A stretch of DNA of 20,215 nt from Candidatus Woesearchaeota archaeon (GCA_002687795.1 NZBG01000008.1:1-20215); one strand, 5' to 3'. Shown: positions 1-9,224, numbered from the stretch's first letter. Made by a program: numbers and translations. The notes: a model not told the origin generated them from the sequence alone.

Positions 1-334
1 ACAGATAATGCAGGAAATGTGCAAACAGTGGTCAGCAGGAATATTCAATTAGATAAGACAGCGCCAACTACAACAGATGATGCGCCTACAGGATGGCAAG
101 GTGCAGATTTTGATATCACTTTAACGCCAGCAGATACAGGAGGTTCAGGGTTGGCATCAACAGCATATTGCGTGGATACTGCTGACTCATGCACACCAGC
201 CACTGCTTATACGGCACCAGTTACTATATCAACTGAAGCAAGCCAATATTTCAGGTATCAATCTACAGATAATGCGGGAAATGCGCAAACAATAGTGAGC
301 AGGAATGTTCAGCTTGATAAATCAGCCCCAGCAA
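1..334 (+). repeat. 88-residue tandem domain repeat in the surface-protein gene
   Basis: The stretch starting at base 1 recurs 264 bases later at 265: TDNAGNVQTVVSRNIQLDK versus TDNAGNAQTIVSRNVQLDK, followed by T/S-AP. This shows an 88-residue repeat unit that continues upstream of the window. Each unit carries a Cys pair (CVDTADSC). Confidence 0.8.
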
Positions 335-3300
335 TAGGCTCTTTTAACCCTGCTGCCGGCTCTACTGTTTCAGATACAAAGAGGCCTTTGATCAATGCAT
401 CATTGTCTGATGGGTTATCTGGTATAGATATTTCTTCTGTTGAGATTGCTGTTAATGGAATAGATGTTACCGCAAGCTCAACTATAACTACAACAGAAGT
501 CAGGTATACTCCTACAAGCGACCTTGCTGATGGCACTATAACTGTTGAAGTTAATGCCTCTGATAATTCTGGCAATGCATTAACCGGAACTTCATGGTCA
601 TTTACATTGGGGGTTAATGATCCTCCTGTAATAGATTCTTATATTCCTGTTGACCTCACACCATCAGTTAATGAAGGCAAGAGCCTGTCGTTTGACCATA
701 CTTCAACAGATCCTGACGGAGATCCATTATATTATGAATGGTTATTAGACGGTGTTTTACAGGCAACAACCCAGTCATGGCTTTATGAGCCTGATTTTAA
801 CTCAGAGGGATATCGTAATGTTACATTAAGGGTGAATGATACTGAGTATGTTGTTTCCCAGGAATGGAATGTGAGCGTTGTTAATATCACAAGGAATATA
901 ATCGTTAATAACCTGGTAATTCCAGACTCTTATATTTTTGTAAACAATGAGTATAATTTTACAACTAATGTTACAAATGATGCTGACACTATTGAAAAGA
1001 ATGTTGTTGTTAAGTTCCTTGTTGACGGCTCAGAGGCTGACAGCTATACTATACCATCATTAAGCGAGTTTACAACCGAGCAGGTTACCTTTGCCTATAC
1101 ATTTACAGCGACGGGCAACAAGGAGATCAATGTGAGCGTTGATGCAAGGCAGGATGAGAGCAGCATAGAGGATAATTATGTTTATAACCTGGCTGGTGTC
1201 AATGTCCAGAGGCCTTCTGATGTTTTGTACCCTGTACTGAGCATACCAAAGAAGGTTCAGCCTGACGGAAATGCAACCGCGGTTGTGGATATCTGGAACT
1301 TTGGAGGGAAAGATATCTCTGATGTTCCTGTGAGCCTTTATTATGACACAGCATTGTTTGATATGATAGAGAGCCCTGCAACAATGCCTATACCATCTAT
1401 TGCTGATGGCACCAAGGCAACTGTTACATATAAGCTTAGGAGCCTGGGAGTTGGGACAACATGGACAGATTCTTCCATGTATGCAAGTGCTTTTAATGAT
1501 GCAAACTCATCTTTAGAATATATCAATACATCACTGCCTAGTTCGCCTATACTGTCAACAAGCATTGGCCTGCCGCCGTTCTTCCCGATAGGGGCTACGT
1601 TGGATATCCCTGTTTATGTGTTTAATACAGGAAACGAGACTGCCCATGATACGATTGTTGAGATAACGTTATCATCCGGCCTGAGCACAATTGATCCTCT
1701 GATCAAGTCTGCAGGCGATATAGATGCTGATGATTTCAGGACAGTGACCTGGCCTGTTACTGTAGGAGCTACAGGGCCTTATACTATCACAGCTAATGCT
1801 ACAAGCGATGATGGGGATTACGGCGACTCTGATACCTCTGGGGGAGATCCTTTGTCAGAGCCACAGCTGAATTTCACCAGCATTATAATGCCTGAGAATG
1901 TTACCACAGATGCTGCTACAACAGTGACAGCTGTTATAGAGAACCAGGGCACCGAAGCTGCAGCTGGTGTTTCAGTTTCATTAACGCATCTGCCTGCTAG
2001 TGTGCTGGCTTTGACAGGAACAACCAGGACTGTTAGTGTTGGCATCGGCGAGGTAAGAAATGTCCAGTTCAGCATTAATTCAACAGAGGATGCAACCGGC
2101 CTTTCATTGGATATAATCGTTGAGCATGTTGGTTCTTCATATTCAAAAACATTGAGCAAGAGCTTTAATTCAATCCCATCGGGAGCTGATGTAGAAGCTC
2201 CAACATTCTATGATTTCGAGATATCGCCTAACCCTGCAAAGGATGAAAGGGTTACTATCAAGTTTACAGCAAGTGAAGAGTTAACAGCTAACCCAAGCGT
2301 GTTGGTGGACAGCAATGCTGCTACTTTCAGCCTGTTCACAAACAACAGGTACACATATTATTATGATGTTACAACCTCAGACCCTGAAGGAGATGTCCTT
2401 GTTAATGTTACAGGAACTGACTTGAATAGCAATACTGGCTCAGCAGATACAACTTTAACAATCGATTATACTGCTCCTGTTATAAGCAGCGTTTCAGGAG
2501 ACCTGAACTTTGTTAACTCAGGAAGCCTGATCACTATTACAGCAGAGGAAGGAAACTCAGACGCTGGATTGACAGGCACAATTGTTGTGTCTAAAGGGGC
2601 TGTTACCTATATCAATAATGCGCCTATTACCAATGAAGGGAATGGAAACTATTCTTATCAATGGGATACAACAGGCTATCCTTCAGGCGCGTATGATGTG
2701 TCTATTACATTGGACGATGGTGTTCAGCAAGATTCTGATAGCTCATTGAGCATAACACTGGATAATCCTCCTGCAATTAGCTTAAATTACCCTGTTGGTG
2801 TTGAGGTTGCTGATGCTGATAATATTGTGAAATTCAATTATACTGCCAGCGATGAGATATCTGTCAGCAGCTGCACATTATGGACTAACTTCAGCGGAGT
2901 TTGGCTGGCTAATGAAACAGATAGCAGCATCCTGAATGATGGATTTAATTACTTTAATGTTGAGAGTGTCAGCAATGGGGCATATATATGGAATGTTCAA
3001 TGCACAGATGGATGGGGCTATTCAGGCTGGGCGTCCAATAATGCAAGCTTTACAGTTAATTTTATTGATGATGCGCCAACAGTCAGCATATTGCAGCCAA
3101 GTGATGGGGAGAATTTTACAGCAGAGGATACAGTTAATTTTATGATCAACGCAAATGATCCAGAAGGAGAGCCTTTGACAATAACATATGACTTTGGGGA
3201 TGGGAATACTACTCAGTTAGTGGATGTTACAAGCATCAGCCATGTGTATCCTGTTAATGATACATATATTGTAAACGTCACTGTTGATGACGGCAGCTCA

Positions 3301-5481
3301 ACTGCTTCAGACAGCATTACTGTAAATATACTTCCTCATGCGTTTAATATCACAAATATAAAAACATTCAATGATACCTTTGTTACAGAGGATTCCGTGT
3401 TTTTCAGGAATGAAACGGTTTATGTGAGCTTTGATGTTGTTAACAGGTATAACCCAAGCGAGTTTGTGCCTGATGCCATATCAACGGTTTATCTCAGGAA
3501 TAATGAGACAGGGCATAATGTCAGCTTAGCTGCTTATGATAATGGGGCTGATATAATTGATGGTGAGCCATTCCCAATAGCTAATGGCTCTTATTATTAC
3601 TCTTTGGAAAATCTGCCTTTGGTTGATGATATCTTAGGCTGGGATATTGTGTTTGTGTTTTCCTATACTATGGCTGGAAGCGGCCAGGGCGAGAGTGTTA
3701 TCCAGGTGCTTAACAACCCATTGGTCTTTAGTGATCTGCCGGATATCAGCTTTATAGAGAATACATATAATGATTCCCTTGACCTTGATGTTTATGTGAG
3801 CGATGTTGAGACATTGGATGAGAACATTGTATGGAGCTTTACAGGGAATGATAATGTTAGCGTTATCATTTTATCTGACAACAGGGTTAATTTTACTGCT
3901 GCGCAGGATTGGTTTGGGAATGAAACTGTTTATTTCACTGCAAATGATACAGACGGCTCTGTTGAAACAAAGAGCTTAGTTGTTGAGGTTAGAGAAAGGT
4001 ATAATACAGCTCCTATAGCTGATGTGGGAAATGACCTGGTAGGTTTTGTGGATGTTACTGTTGCATTGAACGGATCTAATTCATCTGACTCTGAAGGAGA
4101 TATTATCACATTCAATTGGACGCAGCTCAGCGGCCCAACAGATGTAACAGGACAGGCATCATTTGTTGCTACATCAGCAACTCCAAGCTTTATTCCTCCT
4201 TTAACAGGCACTTATGAGTTCCAGCTGATTGTTTATGATGGAAGGCTTTATAGCGCGCCTGCCACTGTGTCTGTGTATATTGATGTTGAGAATGCGCCTC
4301 CTACAGCAGATACTGGTCCTAACCAGCCAAGCGTTCTTGTTGGCCAGCAGGTTACACTGGATGGCTCAGGCTCTTATGACCCTGACATTGGGGACAGCAT
4401 TACTTACAGCTGGTCACAGGTTTTAGGACCTGTAACTGTAACTTTACTAAATCCAACAACTGTTAATCCTAGTTTTACAGCAACTACTGTCGGTACTTAT
4501 GAGTTTGAATTAAATGTTACAGATACCAATGGGGCAAGCGATACAGACAATATTGTTATTATAATATCAGAGTTTGTTAATACTCCTCCTACAGCAGATG
4601 CAGGAGCTGACCAGGTTGATATTGAGGTAGGGAGTTTGGTTACATTGGATGGTTCAGGCTCTTCTGATCCTGACGGAGATCCTATCACCTATAGCTGGGA
4701 GCTGGATTCAGGCCCAACAACTGTGGGATTACTTAATTCAACAACAGCAAGCCCAAGCTTTACAGCACCTATGATAGGGGATTATATATTCAGCTTAATT
4801 GTTAATGACGGCCAGGTGAATAGCAGCCCTGATACTGTATCAATAAATGTGATATCTACAGCAAACCATGCTCCTGTTGCTTATGCAGGGGCTAACCAAG
4901 AGGTTTTTGTTAATGCTATGGTTACCTTAGATGGCTCTAGCTCTTATGACCCTGACGGGGATGCTATCACTTCTTATAGCTGGTCTCAGGTTTCAGGGCC
5001 TGTTGCGGTATTATCTGATTCAGCTGCAATAAGCCCAACGTTTACAGCAACAGAGATTAGCAGTTATGTGTTCCAGCTTATTGTTAGCGACGGCCAACTG
5101 GATAGTACTCCTGTCACTGTGACCATCAAGGTAAAAGAAGCTCCTAAGCCTGTAGTTAAGAAGGAGCAAAAGCTTGAGATACCATCCATCAGGCTTCCGG
5201 CTGGAGACTTCTATTTCCCAGGAGAGTCTATGAACATGAGATTCGGCTTAGAGAATAAAGGGAACGCTGATATAAAGGATTTAAGGATAAATGCTATGCT
5301 TATGGACACTAATATCTTTGCGTCAACAGGAGCGTTTGATGTGAGAAGGGGCAGGACTGTGTCAAAATCATTGTACCTTGATATACCTGATGATATTGAG
5401 CCGGGGGATTATTATATCAGGATCGGTGTTGGAAACCCCAACGTTAGAAAGGTTAAGTACAGGCTGATTACTATAGAATAG
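1..5481 (+). CDS. giant surface/secreted multidomain protein (Ig-like, CARDB, PKD), 5' end missing
   Basis: The frame is open from base 1, and the first codons belong to a repeat that recurs downstream, so the true start lies outside the window; the visible part is 1826 residues. Domains in order, by nucleotide: Ig-like repeats with a CVDT...C...Y signature (1-330), further Ig-like domains with DPDGDPLYYEW (330-890), about four CARDB-like domains (890-2170), more Ig-like domains (2190-3060), a PKD domain with YDFGDG (3067-3335), a cadherin-like domain (about 3710-3985), and four tandem PKD/K319-like domains with TLDGSGS-DPDGD motifs (about 4000, 4288, 4576 and 4861). A final CARDB-like module (5163-5478) ends in KVKYRLITIE. 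Many N-x-S/T sequons fit archaeal N-glycosylation. No transmembrane anchor, sortase-like or PGF-type sorting tail is visible at the C terminus. Probable role is cell-surface structure or adhesion, by domain type only; no enzyme motif is seen. Confidence 0.9.
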   Translation, partial: TDNAGNVQTVVSRNIQLDKTAPTTTDDAPTGWQGADFDITLTPADTGGSGLASTAYCVDTADSCTPATAYTAPVTISTEASQYFRYQSTDNAGNAQTIVSRNVQLDKSAPAIGSFNPAAGSTVSDTKRPLINASLSDGLSGIDISSVEIAVNGIDVTASSTITTTEVRYTPTSDLADGTITVEVNASDNSGNALTGTSWSFTLGVNDPPVIDSYIPVDLTPSVNEGKSLSFDHTSTDPDGDPLYYEWLLDGVLQATTQSWLYEPDFNSEGYRNVTLRVNDTEYVVSQEWNVSVVNITRNIIVNNLVIPDSYIFVNNEYNFTTNVTNDADTIEKNVVVKFLVDGSEADSYTIPSLSEFTTEQVTFAYTFTATGNKEINVSVDARQDESSIEDNYVYNLAGVNVQRPSDVLYPVLSIPKKVQPDGNATAVVDIWNFGGKDISDVPVSLYYDTALFDMIESPATMPIPSIADGTKATVTYKLRSLGVGTTWTDSSMYASAFNDANSSLEYINTSLPSSPILSTSIGLPPFFPIGATLDIPVYVFNTGNETAHDTIVEITLSSGLSTIDPLIKSAGDIDADDFRTVTWPVTVGATGPYTITANATSDDGDYGDSDTSGGDPLSEPQLNFTSIIMPENVTTDAATTVTAVIENQGTEAAAGVSVSLTHLPASVLALTGTTRTVSVGIGEVRNVQFSINSTEDATGLSLDIIVEHVGSSYSKTLSKSFNSIPSGADVEAPTFYDFEISPNPAKDERVTIKFTASEELTANPSVLVDSNAATFSLFTNNRYTYYYDVTTSDPEGDVLVNVTGTDLNSNTGSADTTLTIDYTAPVISSVSGDLNFVNSGSLITITAEEGNSDAGLTGTIVVSKGAVTYINNAPITNEGNGNYSYQWDTTGYPSGAYDVSITLDDGVQQDSDSSLSITLDNPPAISLNYPVGVEVADADNIVKFNYTASDEISVSSCTLWTNFSGVWLANETDSSILNDGFNYFNVESVSNGAYIWNVQCTDGWGYSGWASNNASFTVNFIDDAPTVSILQPSDGENFTAEDTVNFMINANDPEGEPLTITYDFGDGNTTQLVDVTSISHVYPVNDTYIVNVTVDDGSSTASDSITVNILPHAFNITNIKTFNDTFVTEDSVFFRNETVYVSFDVVNRYNPSEFVPDAISTVYLRNNETGHNVSLAAYDNGADIIDGEPFPIANGSYYYSLENLPLVDDILGWDIVFVFSYTMAGSGQGESVIQVLNNPLVFSDLPDISFIENTYNDSLDLDVYVSDVETLDENIVWSFTGNDNVSVIILSDNRVNFTAAQDWFGNETVYFTANDTDGSVETKSLVVEVRERYNTAPIADVGNDLVGFVDVTVALNGSNSSDSEGDIITFNWTQLSGPTDVTGQASFVATSATPSFIPPLTGTYEFQLIVYDGRLYSAPATVSVYIDVENAPPTADTGPNQPSVLVGQQVTLDGSGSYDPDIGDSITYSWSQVLGPVTVTLLNPTTVNPSFTATTVGTYEFELNVTDTNGASDTDNIVIIISEFVNTPPTADAGADQVDIEVGSLVTLDGSGSSDPDGDPITYSWELDSGPTTVGLLNSTTASPSFTAPMIGDYIFSLIVNDGQVNSSPDTVSINVISTANHAPVAYAGANQEVFVNAMVTLDGSSSYDPDGDAITSYSWSQVSGPVAVLSDSAAISPTFTATEISSYVFQLIVSDGQLDSTPVTVTIKVKEAPKPVVKKEQKLEIPSIRLPAGDFYFPGESMNMRFGLENKGNADIKDLRINAMLMDTNIFASTGAFDVRRGRTVSKSLYLDIPDDIEPGDYYIRIGVGNPNVRKVKYRLITIE

Positions 5482-5501
5482 AATTGAATAGAATTCTTTA
5501 T

Positions 5502-6326
5502 TTAGGCTATTTTGCTTATAACCAGATTAAAGAACACTCTTGCCAATGTCATTGCTGGAAATACTGTGATAACCCCTATTATGAACATCAATGTTGGGCT
5601 TATTCTAAGGCTTAAGATTAAAATAAAATTGAGTATAAAGAAAACAACCAGTATAAGAAGGTAAGAGGGGAATAGTGTCTTAGCTTTGCTGAAGCCAAGC
5701 CTAAACGAGTTTGCTATTATCTTTAGAGGCTTGTATCTGCCTATCAAGGAGTATGATATAAGCATAAAATATGCCAGGACAAGCAAATAGAGCCATAATA
5801 CAAGGCTTAAACTGGGAGCAGGAGTTTGGCTTATATTTATGCTAATCATGGCTCTAAGCTCAAGCAAATAGGCTATAATTTGGTATATGATGTAGAAGAC
5901 AAGCCAGAACAGGTTTACTGAGAAGAACTGGACCAGGAATCTGGGATAAGATATCTTTCTGCCAGCTATTCCATAACTGAGCTTCCAGCTTAAGCCCTGG
6001 AAAGCTGAATAGACAATATAAACTGCTATTGCAAGCAGAAAAAGCCAGATAATAACCCTGTTAAAGAGCTGTGAGAGCTCAGGGGTTGCCCTTAAAGCCC
6101 CAAACAGGCCCTGGCTTAGCAAAGATCCCTGCACCTCTTCAGGTGATCTCATGACAAGGTTATATAATTCCATCAAATAATTGCCTATCCTGTTAAATAT
6201 TAATGAGAAAACAAAGCCATATACAAAAAAGAAAAGCATGTCAACCAAGGCCGGTATTGCAATACGAAACTTATATTCTTTCAATAGCTTTACCGACAGT
6301 TTTAGGGAAGAGGTTATTTGGTTCAT
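5502..6326 (-). CDS. polytopic membrane protein of unknown function, about six helices
   Basis: This 274-residue protein is dominated by hydrophobic segments near residues 23-45, 92-112, 130-155, 172-195, 218-238 and 242-265, consistent with about six membrane helices. A basic N terminus (KLSVKLLKEYKFRI) precedes the first helix, and an extramembrane loop lies around residues 50-85. No catalytic or transporter motif is recognised. It resembles the uncharacterised DUF-type membrane proteins common in small archaeal genomes. It begins 8 bases after the stop of the two-helix protein upstream, so the two are probably one transcript, possibly together with polB. Start ATG at 6324-6326; no clear ribosome-binding site. 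Confidence 0.75.
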   Translation of the reverse strand: MNQITSSLKLSVKLLKEYKFRIAIPALVDMLFFFVYGFVFSLIFNRIGNYLMELYNLVMRSPEEVQGSLLSQGLFGALRATPELSQLFNRVIIWLFLLAIAVYIVYSAFQGLSWKLSYGIAGRKISYPRFLVQFFSVNLFWLVFYIIYQIIAYLLELRAMISINISQTPAPSLSLVLWLYLLVLAYFMLISYSLIGRYKPLKIIANSFRLGFSKAKTLFPSYLLILVVFFILNFILILSLRISPTLMFIIGVITVFPAMTLARVFFNLVISKIA

Positions 6327-6334
6327 TTAATGTT

Positions 6335-6622
6335 TTATTTCAGCTTCATGGTTATAAACCCGCCAACAATTATAGCCACACCTAAACCAATAAAGAAGTA
6401 ACTTAGGTATACATCAGCCAGAACTCCGTTGCATTCCATGAGCAGCTTATTATTCTCCTGCAGTTCTTCAGCGCTTTGCGGCTTTTCACTTAGGGAGATT
6501 GTTTTTATAACATCTTTGCAGTTAATGTATGATGCATAAATACTTGAGAGAAAGCTGAATATTAATGTCAAAACAATCACAACAGCGCCAAACGTTATTA
6601 TGTATTTTTTAATTTTGATCAC
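6335..6622 (-). CDS. small two-helix membrane protein
   Basis: This 95-residue protein has a basic N terminus, a hydrophobic helix at about residues 8-30, a central hydrophilic loop with two Cys (positions near 35 and 64) and a second helix at about 70-91 ending in MKLK. The hairpin topology puts the loop, with its possible disulfide, outside the cell. The family is not recognised. It lies 23 bases after polB and 8 bases before the next membrane protein. The GTG start given here sits inside a strong Shine-Dalgarno-like GAGGTGATC, which is odd: either GTG is used with an upstream signal that is not visible, or initiation is at an ATT three codons downstream. Confidence 0.65.
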   Translation of the reverse strand: MIKIKKYIITFGAVVIVLTLIFSFLSSIYASYINCKDVIKTISLSEKPQSAEELQENNKLLMECNGVLADVYLSYFFIGLGVAIIVGGFITMKLK

Positions 6623-6625
6623 CTC
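6618..6625 (-). promoter_or_regulatory. Shine-Dalgarno GAGGTGAT overlapping the GTG start
   Basis: On the minus strand the bases read GAGGTGATCAAAATT. The GGTGAT core is the same as at 10779-10784 and 11475-11482, where the start codon follows after 3-4 bases. Here that spacing would place the start at ATT rather than at the GTG inside the site. Confidence 0.5.
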
Positions 6626-6645
6626 TTTTTTATAATTTATTATCT

Positions 6646-9192
6646 TTATTTAAAAAATTTCCCTAATTTGCTCTGCTCTGTCTCAAGGATATCATCTTTC
6701 TCAAATCCCAGAAGCTCAAATATCTTTTCCACCGAGGGAAGTATCTGGTTATTGATGTAATAGTCAGCATCATACTCATCCTCTCCGATTTCATCAGGCA
6801 GCCTTGCCCTGTCGCTTATCTTCTCCTTGCCCTGCCTGACAATATATTTCACCAGTGTTCCCGGGCCAACTAACAGGCCCTTTTTTTTCATTCTCAGGGC
6901 AACAGCAACATGAGGAGCTATGTTATCATATTCATCCACATCTTTCTGCAGCTGGGTCTGGATTGTTACTTTGTCTAATGGAACCTTTTTGTTTTTTAGG
7001 TCGGTTATAACACTTTTAACATAGTCCATTGCCTTTTCCTTGTTTCCTTCTTTTAAGACAATCTCAAGAACCTTTAGCTGCACCTCTTTTGCAATGCTGC
7101 TCCAGTTTCTTCTTACAGTCTCAAACCCTTTTATTTTAATTACATCTTTATCTGATAGCAGGGCATATTTCTTTTTAGCGCCAGAAGAGCCTGTCTTAGC
7201 TGAAACAAAGATTCCTTTGGGGTAAAAGCCTTCATATTCAAGTTCCATCAGCTTTGGCAGCTCAAGGTTTATCTTTTCAGCAAACCTGTCTATATCCTTT
7301 TTATCTTTCCCATCCAGGGTAATAAAGATACTGTCAGTATCCCCATAGACGGGGTTAAACCCTTCCTTCTTTGCCTCGTCTATGACCATGTTGATGTATT
7401 TTCTTCCATAAGCTGTCACCGATTTAGCGCATTCAATGCTGTACCATCTTGCTCCAAAGAATCCATAGTAGCCATACATGCTGTTTGCTAATAGCTTAAG
7501 CCCTCCTGACCTTGCTTCTAAGATAGGATTATGCTTCTCTTTTTTTATTATCTCTTTTATCCTTTCCCTTCTTGTTATTATATCCTCGATAACTGAGGGG
7601 ATGAACCCTTTGTTTTTCTGGCAGAACCAGTAGCTTTTATTGTCAAAATGCTCGGAGACACCTCCTCGCATTTTTTCCAGATTAGTCCCATCACCAGTCT
7701 TTGACTGGTGCTGTGATAATCCATCAACTTTTATGGTTTCTGCCTCATCCTGGCAGCATTGGCAGTTTAGTGTATCAGGCGAGATGTTATGGCTGCTTAT
7801 GATTGTCGGATAAAGGCTCTTGTAATCGTACACCACTAAATCCTTATACAGGCCTGGCTTCGGCTCATAGACAAACCCGCCCTTGAAGCTTGCCAGCCTT
7901 CGTTTCCCGATCTCAGCATAATGAGGCTTGTTAGGGCATAAAAAGTTGAGATTAATGCTCTGCCTTATAAGATACCATTCAACCAGGCGCGAGAAGCCCA
8001 TCCTGTTGATGTCAAACATGGGCAAACCAATCATTTTCACCAGTTCTATAAGATTAGGGAGCATCTTCTGGCAGATTTCATATGTGAGATAAGAGTCCTG
8101 AAGGTTATAGTCGCAGTATTTCTCCAGATCTTCCAGCTTGTTATCCCAGACATCCGCTAATTTCTCTATATCAACATCCTGCTTTCCTTCTCCCAATAGT
8201 TCCCTGGCAACAGAGTTCAGGCTGTAGGATTCTGTGTCAAAGCTTCTCCCAATAACCTTGAGTATAAACTTAAAGATATCCACATGGACTATGCCTGTGA
8301 GCTTTGTTTTGGTTTTAAGTACTTCTATGCCTGAGTTATCCAGGCCAATGTTAAGGTCCAGCTTATATTTCTCTGCCCTTTTTTTGATATAAGGAAGGTC
8401 AAACCCGTCTGAGAAATAGCCCACGAGTATGTCAGGCTTAAACATATCTATGGTGTCTATGAATTTCTGGATAAGCTCAGCTTCCCCTTCCACAAACTCA
8501 ATCTTTTTGTTGGAAGTCTTGAATTTTTTCCATGTGATTACCTTTTCAAAAGGTTTCGGAGAAACCCCTGGCTGATGCTTTGCATTAGCCGTGCTTTTGC
8601 CATAGAAGCTCAGCATTATGACAGGGTTTTGCTCAGGTGCAAGGTACTTGCCATAAGGGTTATAGGTCTCTATGTCAAAGGCAAGGATGTTAAGGTTGTT
8701 GAATGTGTCCTCGCTGAACTTGCTTATGGTTTCTGCTTTAAACACAGGCACCTTAATTCTTGACTCAATAAAATCACCTTCCGCTTCCAGCAATCCTAAA
8801 GGGGTTATGTTTTTGTCTATAAGGTATCTGTTGATATAATGGATATCATATTCGTTTATTGACTTGACAGAGTCCAGGTTTTTTAGCTCATTTCTCACAG
8901 ATGGAACATCTTTTGGCTGGTTTGTGAATACTTTTATGGCTTCTGTTTCTTCTCCAAGGTAGTTTTTATTCGATATCTGGTATTCTATGATGCTGTTGTT
9001 TTCCTTTAGTCTGTCCAGCTCTTTCTTTACTTCTTCTATGTTGTTTGGAACAATCCAGAAGTATGGCCTGAATGTGTCATCAACAACGCAGAGCTGCTTA
9101 TTATCCAGCCCTCTGCCAAATAGGTAAACAAAGGGCACGCCATCTATTACCTTATAGGTTATGTCTAACAGAAAAAACCTTAGTTTTGCCAT
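6646..9192 (-). CDS. polB: family B DNA polymerase (replicative, archaeal)
   Basis: Template-directed DNA polymerase with proofreading domain, 848 residues. Exonuclease motif I is D173-I-E175 and motif III is Y362-x3-D366. Motif II reads GYFSDGFDLPY, with F260 where the conserved Asn is expected. The FKGGFVYEP element lies near 436-444. Motif A is D456-YKSLYPTII, motif B is K566-LLANSMYG and motif C is YGDTDS (616-621). The last ten residues contain a PIP box (Q840-x-x-L-x-x-F-F), so it should bind the PCNA clamp. An extra stretch of about 30 residues (centred on 491-517, between motifs A and B) is encoded by palindromic DNA, described separately. Start ATG at 9190-9192 with a TATA box about 27 bases upstream implies a leaderless mRNA. 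Two membrane-protein genes follow on the same strand. Confidence 0.97.
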   Translation of the reverse strand: MAKLRFFLLDITYKVIDGVPFVYLFGRGLDNKQLCVVDDTFRPYFWIVPNNIEEVKKELDRLKENNSIIEYQISNKNYLGEETEAIKVFTNQPKDVPSVRNELKNLDSVKSINEYDIHYINRYLIDKNITPLGLLEAEGDFIESRIKVPVFKAETISKFSEDTFNNLNILAFDIETYNPYGKYLAPEQNPVIMLSFYGKSTANAKHQPGVSPKPFEKVITWKKFKTSNKKIEFVEGEAELIQKFIDTIDMFKPDILVGYFSDGFDLPYIKKRAEKYKLDLNIGLDNSGIEVLKTKTKLTGIVHVDIFKFILKVIGRSFDTESYSLNSVARELLGEGKQDVDIEKLADVWDNKLEDLEKYCDYNLQDSYLTYEICQKMLPNLIELVKMIGLPMFDINRMGFSRLVEWYLIRQSINLNFLCPNKPHYAEIGKRRLASFKGGFVYEPKPGLYKDLVVYDYKSLYPTIISSHNISPDTLNCQCCQDEAETIKVDGLSQHQSKTGDGTNLEKMRGGVSEHFDNKSYWFCQKNKGFIPSVIEDIITRRERIKEIIKKEKHNPILEARSGGLKLLANSMYGYYGFFGARWYSIECAKSVTAYGRKYINMVIDEAKKEGFNPVYGDTDSIFITLDGKDKKDIDRFAEKINLELPKLMELEYEGFYPKGIFVSAKTGSSGAKKKYALLSDKDVIKIKGFETVRRNWSSIAKEVQLKVLEIVLKEGNKEKAMDYVKSVITDLKNKKVPLDKVTIQTQLQKDVDEYDNIAPHVAVALRMKKKGLLVGPGTLVKYIVRQGKEKISDRARLPDEIGEDEYDADYYINNQILPSVEKIFELLGFEKDDILETEQSKLGKFFK
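7645..7721 (-). repeat. palindromic element inserted in-frame in polB
   Basis: Two adjacent inverted repeats lie within the coding sequence. The first (7645-7674) on the minus strand is AAAATGC-GA-GGAG-GTGT-CTCC-GA-GCATTTT, a stem with a tandem G-A internal loop. The second (7680-7721) has CACCAGTC/GACTGGTG arms around a TTT loop (plus strand), enclosed by GATTA/TAATC. They encode residues 491-517 of PolB, a low-complexity hydrophilic stretch (GLSQHQSKTGDGTNLEKMRG). This is where the protein is about 30 residues longer than Pyrococcus PolB as I remember it. The pattern resembles the Rickettsia palindromic elements found in genes. Confidence 0.7.
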
Positions 9193-9213
9193 AATTTGAG
9201 AGTGATGAATTTA

Positions 9214-9224
9214 GATTTATAAAG
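9214..9224 (-). promoter_or_regulatory. TATA box of polB (leaderless)
   Basis: The minus strand reads CTTTATAAATC, centred about 27 bases before the polB ATG. This is the archaeal TATA-to-start distance, so transcription should begin at or next to the start codon. Confidence 0.6.

Noticed and set aside
309..4688. Several antisense and alternate-frame open frames inside the surface-protein gene
   Set aside because: They are shadows of a repetitive, stop-poor coding sequence, with no ribosome-binding sites or domain signatures.
7640..7780. Intein in polB
   Set aside because: The extra stretch is only about 30 residues, with no splicing blocks (no C/S...HN-C/S/T junction or homing-endonuclease motifs).
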